A stretch of 64,000 bases of DNA from Natrinema longum. GTDB lineage: Archaea > Halobacteriota > Halobacteria > Halobacteriales > Natrialbaceae. Position 1 is the stretch's first letter, and the number at the start of each line of letters is the position of its first letter. Made by a program: the position numbers and the translations under genes. Positions 6,374 through 13,853 of this stretch are shown piece by piece. Below the pieces are notes generated by a model. It was not told the origin of the DNA. It did no database searches and saw nothing but the letters and a program-made list of their open reading frames with translations. The stretch is from NCBI RefSeq assembly GCF_017352095.1, contig NZ_CP071463.1, forward strand, positions 1,240,001 to 1,304,000. The letters run 5' to 3'.

Positions 6374-7993
6374 TCAGCGATCGGCGACCGCACCGACGAA
6401 TCCGGTTTCAGTCCCGCCTCCGGGAGTCTTCCAGGTCAGCTCAACGCCGCGAAGCGTGGTCGGATCGTTGCCCGACTTCGACCATTTCTCGAGGGCTTCA
6501 CTGGTGATCGTGGCGACGTTCTCGAAGCTATCGTACTTCAGTCGGGAGAGGATCGTATCGATCCGCATCTGTCGAGGCTCGCCCTGGTCGTCGAACTCGA
6601 GGTCGGCACCGTTCTTCGCGAGCCACTCCTGGAAGGGAGAGGACTCGGCGACGTGATCGGCCAAGCCCATGATGTGTTGCATCCGATCGGCGTAGCTCTC
6701 GATCGCGTACTCGGCGGACTCGACGAGCGCGCGGAGTTCCTCACGATACTTCCGGGCTCGAAACGACACGTCGCCCTGGTCCAACTCGAGGATGTCGCCA
6801 AGGTCGTTGATCGCTCGGTAGATCGTCGCGGGGTGTTTTCCCAACTGGTCGGCGAGGTCGTCGACCGTCGCGCCGCCATCGGTCGCGATCGTCTCCGAAA
6901 CGTCGCGGGCAGTCTCGCCCATATCTCGCAGCGTCGTCATCAACAGGTGATCCGACTTCGCCTCGAGGCGCGGTGTAGGATCCTCGTACAGTTCGACCAG
7001 GTCGTCTCGAGCGACGGCGTCGAAGTGATCGTCGGCGACGTAGACACCGCTGCCGTCGGGTCCGAGCGGAATGTCTTCCCAGTGCAGCGCGTTCAACAGC
7101 GTCTCCTCGATTTGCTCGGTCACTTCGTGTCGATCGGCCCACGCCCATGCCTCGCCGTCGTTCATCGACTTGTTCACCAGTACCTCCACCTTCGGGTGGT
7201 ACGACGGGTGATCCTTCGAGACCGCGTCGGGATCGGCGAGCTGGTAGATCTCGAACTTCCGCCCGTAGGTGTGCCCGGGTAGCAGTTCGCCGGCCGACGT
7301 GGGGTTCAAGAACAGCCGGTTCTGGTGGTTGACGACTTCCTCGTTGTCGATGTGGAGCTCGGCTTTCACTCCCTCGAGGTCGGAGAGATAGTGCGCGACT
7401 TTCTGTAAGACACCGGCCGACGAGAGCTTTTCAGCCCATTCACGGCGAATCCGAACGTACCGCTCGTACGCCCACATTCGACTCGCCGAATGCGGGGTCG
7501 TTCTGAAGTATTCGGAGTGAATGCGCTCGCCGGCGTGCTCGAAGATCGCCGCGAAGAACTCCGGCAGCAACTCGAGACCGCGGTCGGGTTCGATGTTACT
7601 CGTGTGGAACTCGACGTCGACCCCATCGACTTCGCCGACCTGATTCTCCCAGGGGAGTTGCAACCGCTCGCCACTCTCCCAGTGGCGCATGTTCGGAAAC
7701 CGCGGTGAGATATTGTACGACGCTTTCCGCTCGCCACGACCGCGTCCCTTGATGTCCCACTCGTACAGTCGCTCGGCGTTGATCCCGTCGGACAGCCGGG
7801 GCGCGAACCCCGACTTGCTATAGCTCACTTCGAGGTGCCAGGGCTCGCCGTCAATCTCGGTCGTGATCTCGAGGTAGCCCTCGAAGGGCGGGCCGAGCAT
7901 GACCGACGACAGCGCGTCGTACGGACCGCGGCCCCAGTCGGGCCACTTCCATCGGCCCTCGATCTCGTGGGGTGTCGTCTCGACTTGGGACAC
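6374..7993 (-). CDS. Winged-helix protein, candidate pleolipovirus-type replication protein
   Basis: 539 residues from a GTG at 7993, two bases after the upstream stop. The N-terminal 330 residues are a large acidic domain of unknown fold with many Trp/Tyr residues (EGRWKWPDWGRGPYD; NPTSAGELLPGHTYGRKFE). A clear winged-helix motif follows at about 375-415 (ATVDDLADQLGKHPATIYRA). The C-terminal 120 residues are helical. No Rep HUH motif, polymerase or integrase signature is seen. Betapleolipoviruses carry a large archaea-specific protein with a winged helix thought to act in replication; size, HTH and place in the element fit, but homology is not proven here. It is last in a six-gene overlapping operon. 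Confidence 0.6.
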   Translation of the reverse strand: MSQVETTPHEIEGRWKWPDWGRGPYDALSSVMLGPPFEGYLEITTEIDGEPWHLEVSYSKSGFAPRLSDGINAERLYEWDIKGRGRGERKASYNISPRFPNMRHWESGERLQLPWENQVGEVDGVDVEFHTSNIEPDRGLELLPEFFAAIFEHAGERIHSEYFRTTPHSASRMWAYERYVRIRREWAEKLSSAGVLQKVAHYLSDLEGVKAELHIDNEEVVNHQNRLFLNPTSAGELLPGHTYGRKFEIYQLADPDAVSKDHPSYHPKVEVLVNKSMNDGEAWAWADRHEVTEQIEETLLNALHWEDIPLGPDGSGVYVADDHFDAVARDDLVELYEDPTPRLEAKSDHLLMTTLRDMGETARDVSETIATDGGATVDDLADQLGKHPATIYRAINDLGDILELDQGDVSFRARKYREELRALVESAEYAIESYADRMQHIMGLADHVAESSPFQEWLAKNGADLEFDDQGEPRQMRIDTILSRLKYDSFENVATITSEALEKWSKSGNDPTTLRGVELTWKTPGGGTETGFVGAVADR

Positions 7994-7995
7994 CG

Positions 7996-8304
7996 CTACT
8001 CACCTCGATCGCGCTCCCGCTCTCGCTCGCTCTCGAGCAAGCCGGTGAGCACTGCGACTGGGTTCCACCACGTCGCTCCCTGGCAGGGATAGCAGACGTG
8101 CTTGAACGACGTACAGTCGCTCGCCTCGAGTGTCGTGGGGTCGGCGTCGGGCTGCTGGTCCATCGCCTCGAGAGTGGCACGCTTGACGCGGGTCCGCCCA
8201 CAGCCCACGCAAACAGCGTCGACGGGAACACCGACCTGACCGGCTGCCGCGCTCGCCAACTCGGCCTCGAGGTCGCGATCGTCGGATTCGGTGTCGACGC
8301 TCAC
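7996..8304 (-). CDS. Small zinc-finger protein
   Basis: 102 residues from a GTG at 8304 whose first bases overlap the upstream stop (GTGA). Two cysteine pairs, CVGC (about residue 32) and CYPC (about residue 71), about 40 residues apart, can hold one zinc. The N-terminus is acidic and the C-terminus is a highly charged ERERERDRGE tail. It is translationally coupled to the PD-(D/E)XK-like gene before it and the winged-helix gene after it. Likely a DNA- or protein-binding accessory factor of the element; function unknown. Confidence 0.65.
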   Translation of the reverse strand: MSVDTESDDRDLEAELASAAAGQVGVPVDAVCVGCGRTRVKRATLEAMDQQPDADPTTLEASDCTSFKHVCYPCQGATWWNPVAVLTGLLESERERERDRGE

Positions 8305-8822
8305 CGCGGCTCACCTACCGTTACCGACGGATCGACACCAGCCGGATCGATCACGTGCGACCACGCCAGTTTTGCGACCTCGGATTCCGAGCGCGAGCCA
8401 CCGACATCGTACCACCGGCCGGATAACAGCTCGTCGACGAGCGTCGCCGGCACGATCGCGCGGGCCACCTGAGGGAGCCCTGGCCGAGGAAGGTAGACCG
8501 CGAACAGGTACATCCCCGCTGCCTCGAGTAGTTGCTCGTGAGCGGCTCGCTTGACGTAGAACCGACCGCGGGTCGATCGACTGCCGTTGCTCGTCTCTAT
8601 CTGACAGCCTTTGATCTCGACGGGAACGGCCGGTTCAACGAGGACGATCCCGTAGAACGGCAGCGAGTGACTCGCCTCGAGGACGGCGGTCGTCCGAGCG
8701 TCGTGCCAGGTGGCGGTGTGATCGCTGACGTACTCGAGTTCGTCGACGGCCTGGACGATTTCTCCCTCGAGAGCGTCACCGCTGGCCTTCGGACTCTCCA
8801 ACTCCGACGCTCGAGAACTCAT
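8301..8822 (-). CDS. PD-(D/E)XK nuclease-fold-like protein
   Basis: 173 residues. An N-terminal EGEIVQAVDE helix, then ATWHDAR and, after a hydrophobic strand (FYGIVLVEPA), VPVEIKG give the order E...D...E-x-K expected for PD-(D/E)XK nucleases, followed by a basic region and YLFAVYLPRP. It shares WHDAR and PVEIK with the protein at 2455-2853 on the other strand. The start ATG at 8822 overlaps the stop of the 39-residue zinc-finger gene, and its stop overlaps the next start, so it is embedded in the operon with the replication candidate. A role in processing element DNA is inferred. Confidence 0.6.
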   Translation of the reverse strand: MSSRASELESPKASGDALEGEIVQAVDELEYVSDHTATWHDARTTAVLEASHSLPFYGIVLVEPAVPVEIKGCQIETSNGSRSTRGRFYVKRAAHEQLLEAAGMYLFAVYLPRPGLPQVARAIVPATLVDELLSGRWYDVGGSRSESEVAKLAWSHVIDPAGVDPSVTVGEPR

Positions 8823-8938
8823 AACGGACCCTCCCGCGCGTCACGAACCACGCGCGTACACTCCGGGCAGAGACGACGAAGTGCGTCGACGCGATCACCG
8901 CACCGCTCACACTCGTCGGCTTCGACGAGTCGATTCAC
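8819..8938 (-). CDS. 39-residue zinc-finger micro-protein
   Basis: Read directly from the sequence: GTG start at 8938, TGA at 8819-8821 overlapping the ATG of the next gene. The product has two cysteine pairs, CERC and CPEC, separated by 10 residues, enough for a single zinc ribbon, and little else. Overlaps at both ends (GTGA with the upstream gene, ATGA with the downstream gene) and perfect preservation of the cysteines argue that it is a real gene in the operon despite its size. Function unknown; such mini-ribbons often bind nucleic acid. Confidence 0.6.
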   Translation of the reverse strand: MNRLVEADECERCGDRVDALRRLCPECTRVVRDAREGPL

Positions 8939-9066
8939 GCCGACTCACCTCGCTTCTCGAGAGTACGGCGAATCTCCGCGTCGGTCGCTTGGTGGGCCGG
9001 ATGGGCGATGGGCGACCGACTCTCGACATCGTACAGTTCGCTCGCTTGGACGAACCCGCTACGCAT
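8935..9066 (-). CDS. 43-residue hypothetical micro-protein
   Basis: ATG at 9066, TGA at 8935-8937, overlapping both neighbours (8 bases with the upstream gene, 4 with the downstream one). It is polar and helical, with no cysteines; the C-terminal part is DAEIRRTLEKRGES. It is recognised only because it fills the space in an otherwise gapless chain of overlapping genes; codon bias agrees. Function unknown. Confidence 0.45.
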   Translation of the reverse strand: MRSGFVQASELYDVESRSPIAHPAHQATDAEIRRTLEKRGESA

Positions 9067-9298
9067 CGGCCTCACCTCCGTGACGGCCGGGCGATGTCTC
9101 CGGGTCCGGAACCGAAACGTCGACGCCAGCTGCAGAGCCGCGGGTCAGTCGTGCGTACGTATCGCAGTCACCGCACCGATGAGCGCGATCGTCGTCGTCA
9201 CCGAAGACACGGCGGAACCGATCGGTGACATGAGCCCCACAGTGTTCGCACGTCGAGTTGTCGACCGACGGCCAGGGAGCGACCGTCACGCCGACCAC
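9059..9298 (-). CDS. Small zinc-finger protein, first gene of the minus-strand operon
   Basis: 79 residues from GTG 9298 (a second GTG at 9289 is possible; the only upstream ATG, at 9323, is closed by a stop). CEHC and CGDC pairs about 25 residues apart form a probable zinc finger. The C-terminal third is acidic, Ser/Gly/Pro-rich and likely disordered. Being nearest to the tRNA-Met attachment end and first in the operon, it could be a regulator or recombination accessory factor. This is inference from position only. Confidence 0.6.
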   Translation of the reverse strand: MVGVTVAPWPSVDNSTCEHCGAHVTDRFRRVFGDDDDRAHRCGDCDTYARLTRGSAAGVDVSVPDPETSPGRHGGEADA

Positions 9299-9338
9299 CC
9301 CGTTTCGGCTACTAATTTCGCATGACTGCGACGACCCG

Positions 9339-9355
9339 GAACCAGTCGCTGGTTC
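9339..9355. repeat. 7-bp inverted repeat upstream of the zinc-finger operon
   Basis: GAACCAG and CTGGTTC flank a 3-nt loop about 40 bases before the operon's first start codon. A candidate operator. Confidence 0.45.
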
Positions 9356-9427
9356 GGTTCCAGTTCAGAGGTCGGTACGTCCGAAGTATAGAATGACCGT
9401 TTCGACCCGTTTAGACGAGCTTTTGTA

Positions 9428-9444
9428 GCCGAATAGGATTCGGC
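9428..9444. terminator. Hairpin between the provirus operon and tRNA-Met
   Basis: GCCGAAT/ATTCGGC with a 3-nt loop, followed on the plus strand by a T-run at 9457-9461. It lies 23 bases from the tRNA 3' end. It could terminate a plus-strand transcript or be an arm-type site for recombination. Confidence 0.4.
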
Positions 9445-9466
9445 CACGCTTCGGGCTTTTTGCGGA

Positions 9467-9573
9467 TGGGCCCTGACGGATTCGAACCATCGACCACTCG
9501 GTGTCTCACACGATCTCACTCGGTCAGATCGTGTTATGAGCCGAGCGCTCTTACCAGACTGAGCTAAGGGCCC
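9467..9573 (-). tRNA. tRNA-Met (CAU) with intron
   Basis: A cloverleaf can be drawn on the minus strand. The acceptor is GGGCCCT/AGGGCCC with discriminator A at 9467, the D stem GCTC/GAGC, the anticodon stem CTCGG/CCGAG, and the T-loop TTCGAAT. The anticodon CAU is at 9536-9538. About 32 nt (9503-9534) interrupt the loop after position 37 and fold into an 8-bp stem CACGATCT/AGATCGTG, the usual place and form of an archaeal splicing intron. The 3' exon faces the provirus, as expected for an attachment site. No CCA is encoded, fitting the CCA-adding enzyme gene nearby. Confidence 0.92.
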
Positions 9574-9880
9574 CTGCACTTGGGGGAAACCATGGAATAT
9601 AGTTAACCCTTACTCTCCGTTGCGCTCGAGTCGACCGACTCGAGCAGTCACTCCGCGCTCGGCTGGTCATTCGGGGGGGGGTCGTACAGTCGTGCCCGAG
9701 CGGTAGTGTCCATCTGATCGCACGACAGCGGTGTGCTCAGTGCGCCACTCGTTGCAGTGGCTACTGGAGTCGACGTTCCCGACGCAGTGGGCCTGGAAGT
9801 CGGCGACGATGGCGTCGGAGGACTGCGATGGCGTGGTCGGGCTCACGAGCGAAACCGGGGCAGCGAGTGGGTCGATTGCA
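9574..9880. other. Intergenic stretch upstream of tRNA-Met
   Basis: 307 bases with no supported gene. The tRNA promoter is probably the tatatt element near 9595-9602. A perfect palindrome with 10-bp arms (GCTCGAGTCG, 2-nt loop) occupies 9624-9645, and a run of nine G starts near 9671. Plus-strand open frames from 9731 on are antisense shadows of the ABC ATPase gene end and its flank. Confidence 0.6.
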
Positions 9881-11923
9881 TCAGACCTCGGGGAGCCCAC
9901 GGGAATCGTCGGACGAGTCGGGTTCGGAGTAGGTGAGTCCGCTCGCTGCCGAGAGGAGTCGCTTGGTCGCGGCATGCTCGGGATCGGTACAGAGTCGCTC
10001 TGCTGAGTTCGACTCGACGATGCGGCCATCGCACATCACGGCGATTCGATCGGCGAGGTGGCGGACGACGCCGAGATCGTGGCTGACGAGTACGAACGCA
10101 CAGTCGAGCCGTGCCTGCAGGTCGAGTAGCAGATTGCATACCTGCGCGCGAACGGAGACGTCCAGTGCGGCCGTCGGCTCGTCGAGGACGACCACGGACG
10201 GCTCGAGCGAGATCGCACGCGCGAGGGCGACGCGCTGGCACTGGCCGCCGGACAGTTGGCGGGGTCGGCGGTCGGCATGGCGATCGTCGAGTCCGACGAG
10301 GGAGAGCAACGAGGCAATCCGTTGGCGTCGGCGCTCCCGACTCCAGTCAGCCTCGCGAAGCGGTTCTTCGATCGCCGTCCGGACACGCTGCCGGGGATCG
10401 AGACTCGAGCGTGGGTGCTGGAAGAGTCGGCCGACGGCGGCGAGGTGCTCCTGTGACCGATTGTCGACTGTCCCGATGGGGTCGCCATCGAACCTGATCG
10501 TCCCGGCCGTCGGGGACTCGAGGCCGGTGATCAGATCGATGACGGTCGACTTCCCTGCACCGCTTTCGCCGACGAGGCCGAGGGTTTCGCCGCGACGGAC
10601 GGTGAGTGAAACGTCGTCGACGGCCCGGACGTGTCGTTCGCGGCCGCGCAGGCGCGAGAGCCACGAGTCGTCGGCCGGATACCGCTTGGAGACGTCCCGA
10701 AGCTCGAGGAGTGGCCCCTCGTGCTCGGTCGTCTCGTTGCCGAAGGTCGACGAACTCGACGCGGAGGAGCCCGGATTCGATAGCTGAGAGCGGTCCCCAG
10801 CGGCAGCGGCTGCCGTCCCAGCGGACGGTTCGGTCGGCCGAGAGCGGTCTCGGCCGGCGTCAGCAGTCGAGGGCGACCCAGTGAGTGGGCCTCCAGTTGC
10901 GGCCTCGATCGCCGTGCGTTCGCTACAGTGGACCCGACCGTCGGTCTCGATATCGACCGTCGGAAGGGCCGTCGTTTGGCACGTCTCGGTCGCATGAGGA
11001 CAGCGGGGCGCGAACGGACACCCGGCCGACTCGGCAGTCGGGTCCGGTACCGTCCCGTCGATGGTCGGAAGCCGCTCACCTGGGGGCGTTCCGTCTATCT
11101 TACAGGAGAGCAGTAACCGCGTGTACGGGTGGCGTGGGGCCGTGAGCACGCGGTCTGCGGAGCCGGCTTCCATCGCCGTGCCGGCGTACGCAACCACGAC
11201 CCGGTCACAGTACTCGCCGACGAGTTGCAGGTCGTGACTGACGAGCAGCGTCGCCAGGTCTCGCTGGGCAACGAGTTCCGCGAGCAACTCGAGAACGGCC
11301 GTCCGCGTCGTTGCGTCCAGTGCCGTCGTCGGTTCGTCGGCGAGCAATAGGTCGGGATCGGACGCGAGCGCGACGGCAATGGAGACGCGCTGGGCCTCAC
11401 CGCCGCTCAATTCGTGTGGATAGCGCTCGAGGTAGGCGGGATCGTCGAGGTCCACTTGTTCGAGGAGTTCGAGCGCGCGTTCGCGACGGGCACGACCCGC
11501 CCTACCCCAGTTGCGTGGATCGAGCCCCAGCGCCCCGCGGAGCGAGCGGTCCTCGGGACGGTCGGCGAGCCGCAACGCTTCCTCGAGGTGGAATCGGACG
11601 CTCCGCGTTGGCGTCAACGTCGCCGAGGGATCCTGAAAGACCGTCGAGAGCCTGGTCGCGCGGATGCGGCGGCGACGCTCGGCCGGGAGCGCGCGCAGAT
11701 CGGTGCCGTCGAACGTGACGGTACCGTCGACGCGCGCCGCGTCGCCGTGGAGGCCGGCGATCGCGCGCACGGCAGCTGATTTGCCACAGCCGCTCTCGCC
11801 AACGAGCCCGACGATCTCGCCGGGCGCGACCGACAGTGAGAGCCCGTCGACGGCGCGGACCGTCCCGGTATCGGTATCGAACCGCACGCGCAGGTCCGAG
11901 ACATCGAGCAACGGCTCACTCAC
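9881..11923 (-). CDS. Fused double ABC ATPase of a peptide/nickel-type importer (DppD-DppF)
   Basis: 680 residues from a GTG at 11923, overlapping the upstream permease by 8 bases. Two complete ABC units are joined. The first (about 1-330) has Walker A GESGCGKS, signature LSGGEAQR, DEPTTALD and the oligopeptide-type C-terminal cysteine motif CPFAPRCPHATETC. After a Ser/Thr-rich linker (330-395) the second (about 395-660) has GESGAGKS, LSGGQCQR and DEPTAALD. In most organisms these are separate DppD and DppF proteins that dimerise; the fusion fixes their ratio. It powers import by the two permeases of this operon. Confidence 0.9.
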   Translation of the reverse strand: MSEPLLDVSDLRVRFDTDTGTVRAVDGLSLSVAPGEIVGLVGESGCGKSAAVRAIAGLHGDAARVDGTVTFDGTDLRALPAERRRRIRATRLSTVFQDPSATLTPTRSVRFHLEEALRLADRPEDRSLRGALGLDPRNWGRAGRARRERALELLEQVDLDDPAYLERYPHELSGGEAQRVSIAVALASDPDLLLADEPTTALDATTRTAVLELLAELVAQRDLATLLVSHDLQLVGEYCDRVVVAYAGTAMEAGSADRVLTAPRHPYTRLLLSCKIDGTPPGERLPTIDGTVPDPTAESAGCPFAPRCPHATETCQTTALPTVDIETDGRVHCSERTAIEAATGGPLTGSPSTADAGRDRSRPTEPSAGTAAAAAGDRSQLSNPGSSASSSSTFGNETTEHEGPLLELRDVSKRYPADDSWLSRLRGRERHVRAVDDVSLTVRRGETLGLVGESGAGKSTVIDLITGLESPTAGTIRFDGDPIGTVDNRSQEHLAAVGRLFQHPRSSLDPRQRVRTAIEEPLREADWSRERRRQRIASLLSLVGLDDRHADRRPRQLSGGQCQRVALARAISLEPSVVVLDEPTAALDVSVRAQVCNLLLDLQARLDCAFVLVSHDLGVVRHLADRIAVMCDGRIVESNSAERLCTDPEHAATKRLLSAASGLTYSEPDSSDDSRGLPEV

Positions 11924-12830
11924 GGCGGTTCACTTCCGTTCGAACGTCCCGGGAGTCGGTCCGATCGGCTGGATCGAGCGCGTCCCGCAGGCCATCACCC
12001 AACAGGTTCGTGCCAAGCACTGCGAGGACGATCGCCAGTCCGGGCGCGTTGACCAGCCACGACGCCTCCTGCAAGTGGTGGCGACCGGTCGAGAGCATGG
12101 TCCCCCACTCGGGCGTTGGCGGCTGTGCTCCGAGCCCGAGGAAAGACAGGCCGGCGGCCGAGAGGATGACGCCGCCGAGATCGAGCGTCGCCAGCACCAC
12201 GACCGGACCGGCGACGTTCGGCAGGACGTGGCGGCGGAGCACGCGACGCCGTGGCGCACCGGTCAGCCGCGAGGCCGCGACGAACGGTCGCTCCCGTAAC
12301 TCGAGGACGCTCGAACGGACGATGCGAGCGTAGCGCGTCCAGCCGACGGTGGCGAGCGCGAGGGTGAGGTTCGTGAGACTCGGCCCGAGCACGCCGGCGA
12401 CGACGAGCGCGAGGACGATGCCGGGGAAAGCGAGCAGGATATCGACCAGCCGCATCAACGCCTCGTCGAGCCGGCCGCCACAGTAGCCCGCGACGAGACC
12501 GACGGTGACGCCGATCGAGAGCCGGACCGCCGTAACGAGGAGGGCGATACCGAGCGTGACGCGGGCACCATAGAGGAGCCTGGTGGCGACGTCGCGGCCG
12601 AGCTGATCGGTGCCGAGGGGATGGGCAAGCGACGGCCCCTGCAGCCGAGCGGCGAGTTGCTGTGCGTTCGGATCGGACGGAACGAGAACCGGCCCGACGG
12701 TCGCGAGGAGGGCGAGCGTGCCGACGACGACCGCGCCGACGACCGCCGACGGGTTCCGCCGGAGCGCACGAACTGTCGGACGCTCGAGCCACGCCGAGAC
12801 GCTCGAGCGGTAGGTCTCGAGTGCGCTCAC
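11916..12830 (-). CDS. ABC importer permease, DppC/NikC type
   Basis: 304 residues from GTG 12830, overlapping the upstream permease stop. It has an N-terminal span after a short cytoplasmic tail, a periplasmic-side segment with DPNAQQL and HPLGTDQLGRD (hallmarks of the DppC/OppC N-terminal domain), then five more spans with the EAA-type loop around AASRLTGAPRRRVLRRHVLP that docks on the ATPase. Order SBP-B-C-ATPase is standard for family 5 transporters. Substrate (peptide, nickel or other) cannot be read from the sequence. Confidence 0.9.
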   Translation of the reverse strand: MSALETYRSSVSAWLERPTVRALRRNPSAVVGAVVVGTLALLATVGPVLVPSDPNAQQLAARLQGPSLAHPLGTDQLGRDVATRLLYGARVTLGIALLVTAVRLSIGVTVGLVAGYCGGRLDEALMRLVDILLAFPGIVLALVVAGVLGPSLTNLTLALATVGWTRYARIVRSSVLELRERPFVAASRLTGAPRRRVLRRHVLPNVAGPVVVLATLDLGGVILSAAGLSFLGLGAQPPTPEWGTMLSTGRHHLQEASWLVNAPGLAIVLAVLGTNLLGDGLRDALDPADRTDSRDVRTEVNRRE

Positions 12831-13768
12831 GCGCGATCACCTCGCAACGAGACGCGGGGATCGAGACGGCGATACGCGAGATCGGTCAGCAGGTTGACAA
12901 TGACGAAGGTGACGCCGACCACGAGCGTGGCCCCCTGAACGATCGGATAGTCGCGAGCGAAGACGGCGTCGACCACTAGCGTGCCGAGACCGGGTCGCTG
13001 GAACACCACTTCGACGACGACGGCACCGCCCAAGACGGAGCCCAACTGGAGTCCGACCATCGTCACGACTGGCAAGAGGGCGGTCCGAAGCGCATGGGCG
13101 ACCACGACACCGCGTTCGGCAAGTCCCCGGCTGCGGGCCGCGTCGACGTACGGTTCCGCGAGTGTCTCGAGCAGTGACGAGCGGACGAGTCGTGTGAGGA
13201 GCGCGGCCATCCCGCTCCCGAGCGTCAGCGCCGGCAACACGAGATGGGCGAGCGTCCCGGCCCCGTAAACGGGGACGAACTCGAGTCGGAGCGCGACGCC
13301 GATAATGAGGAGGTAGCCGAGCCAGAAGTTCGGCATCGAGACACCGATCAGGGCGGCGATCTGGCCGAGATAATCGATCCAGGTCCCTCGATAGATGGCA
13401 CTGAGGGTGCCGACCGGGACCGCGATGACGACGGCGACGAGAATCGACACGCCGGCGAGTTCGACCGTGTTCGGGAGGTGCTCGACCAGCAACTTGAGGA
13501 CAGTACCGTCGCCGTAGTACGATCGACCGAGATCACCGCGCACGACGTTCCCGAGCCAGTCGATGTACTGGAGCGGGATCGGTTCGTCCAGTCCCTGTTC
13601 GGCACGAAACTCCGCGACCGACTGTTCGGAGGGCTGACGGCCGTGTCGTTCGGCGAGTATCGTCCGTGCCGGGTCGCCAGGGGTCAGATGGGTTAGTCCG
13701 AACGTGAGGACCGTAACGCCGAGTAAGACGACGGCGGAACTCGCGATTCGCCGTAGCAGGTAGCTCAT
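12827..13768 (-). CDS. ABC importer permease, DppB/NikB type
   Basis: 313 residues from ATG 13768 (MSYLLRRI, the canonical DppB start); the upstream 11-codon extension is not needed. Typical features are TFGLTHLTPGDPAR after the first span, GNVVRGDLGRSY in the outer segment, and the EAA loop AARSRGLAERGVVVAHALR. Six membrane spans are expected. It pairs with the next permease to form the channel. It is separated from the binding-protein gene by 85 bases and overlaps the next gene by 4. Confidence 0.9.
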   Translation of the reverse strand: MSYLLRRIASSAVVLLGVTVLTFGLTHLTPGDPARTILAERHGRQPSEQSVAEFRAEQGLDEPIPLQYIDWLGNVVRGDLGRSYYGDGTVLKLLVEHLPNTVELAGVSILVAVVIAVPVGTLSAIYRGTWIDYLGQIAALIGVSMPNFWLGYLLIIGVALRLEFVPVYGAGTLAHLVLPALTLGSGMAALLTRLVRSSLLETLAEPYVDAARSRGLAERGVVVAHALRTALLPVVTMVGLQLGSVLGGAVVVEVVFQRPGLGTLVVDAVFARDYPIVQGATLVVGVTFVIVNLLTDLAYRRLDPRVSLRGDRA

Positions 13769-13853
13769 GGTACGGTTGGATCGGTGATTGCGCAACGGCA
13801 CTCGCGCTCGGTCGCCGTCGCGGTTGTGGTGTCGAAAACCAGTCGTTCCATCG

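Larger units (their letters stand above)
1..9500. mobile_element. Right part of an integrated pleolipovirus-like element (provirus)
   Basis: Inferred from gene order. An overlapping set (C-terminally anchored protein, two-TM protein, P-loop ATPase with terminal HTH) resembles the VP4/ORF6/ORF7/VP8 block of haloarchaeal pleolipoviruses. On the right a minus-strand operon of small zinc-finger proteins feeds a lineage-specific winged-helix protein. The element stops at the 3' end of an intron-containing tRNA-Met, and SNJ2-type temperate pleolipoviruses are known to integrate in tRNA-Met. From 9.9 kb on the genes are chromosomal housekeeping. The left end, the second att copy and any integrase lie outside the window, so the exact right border (somewhere in the 3' exon, about 9467-9502) cannot be proved here. 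Confidence 0.65.

Noticed and set aside
6082-6393. N-terminal extension of the small two-TM protein
   Set aside because: Low-complexity translation through hairpins and into the 3' end of the replication candidate; a normal start exists at 6081.
1-9573. Integrase of the provirus
   Set aside because: Looked for a tyrosine (R...HxxR...Y) or serine recombinase in all genes of the region; none found, so none is annotated.
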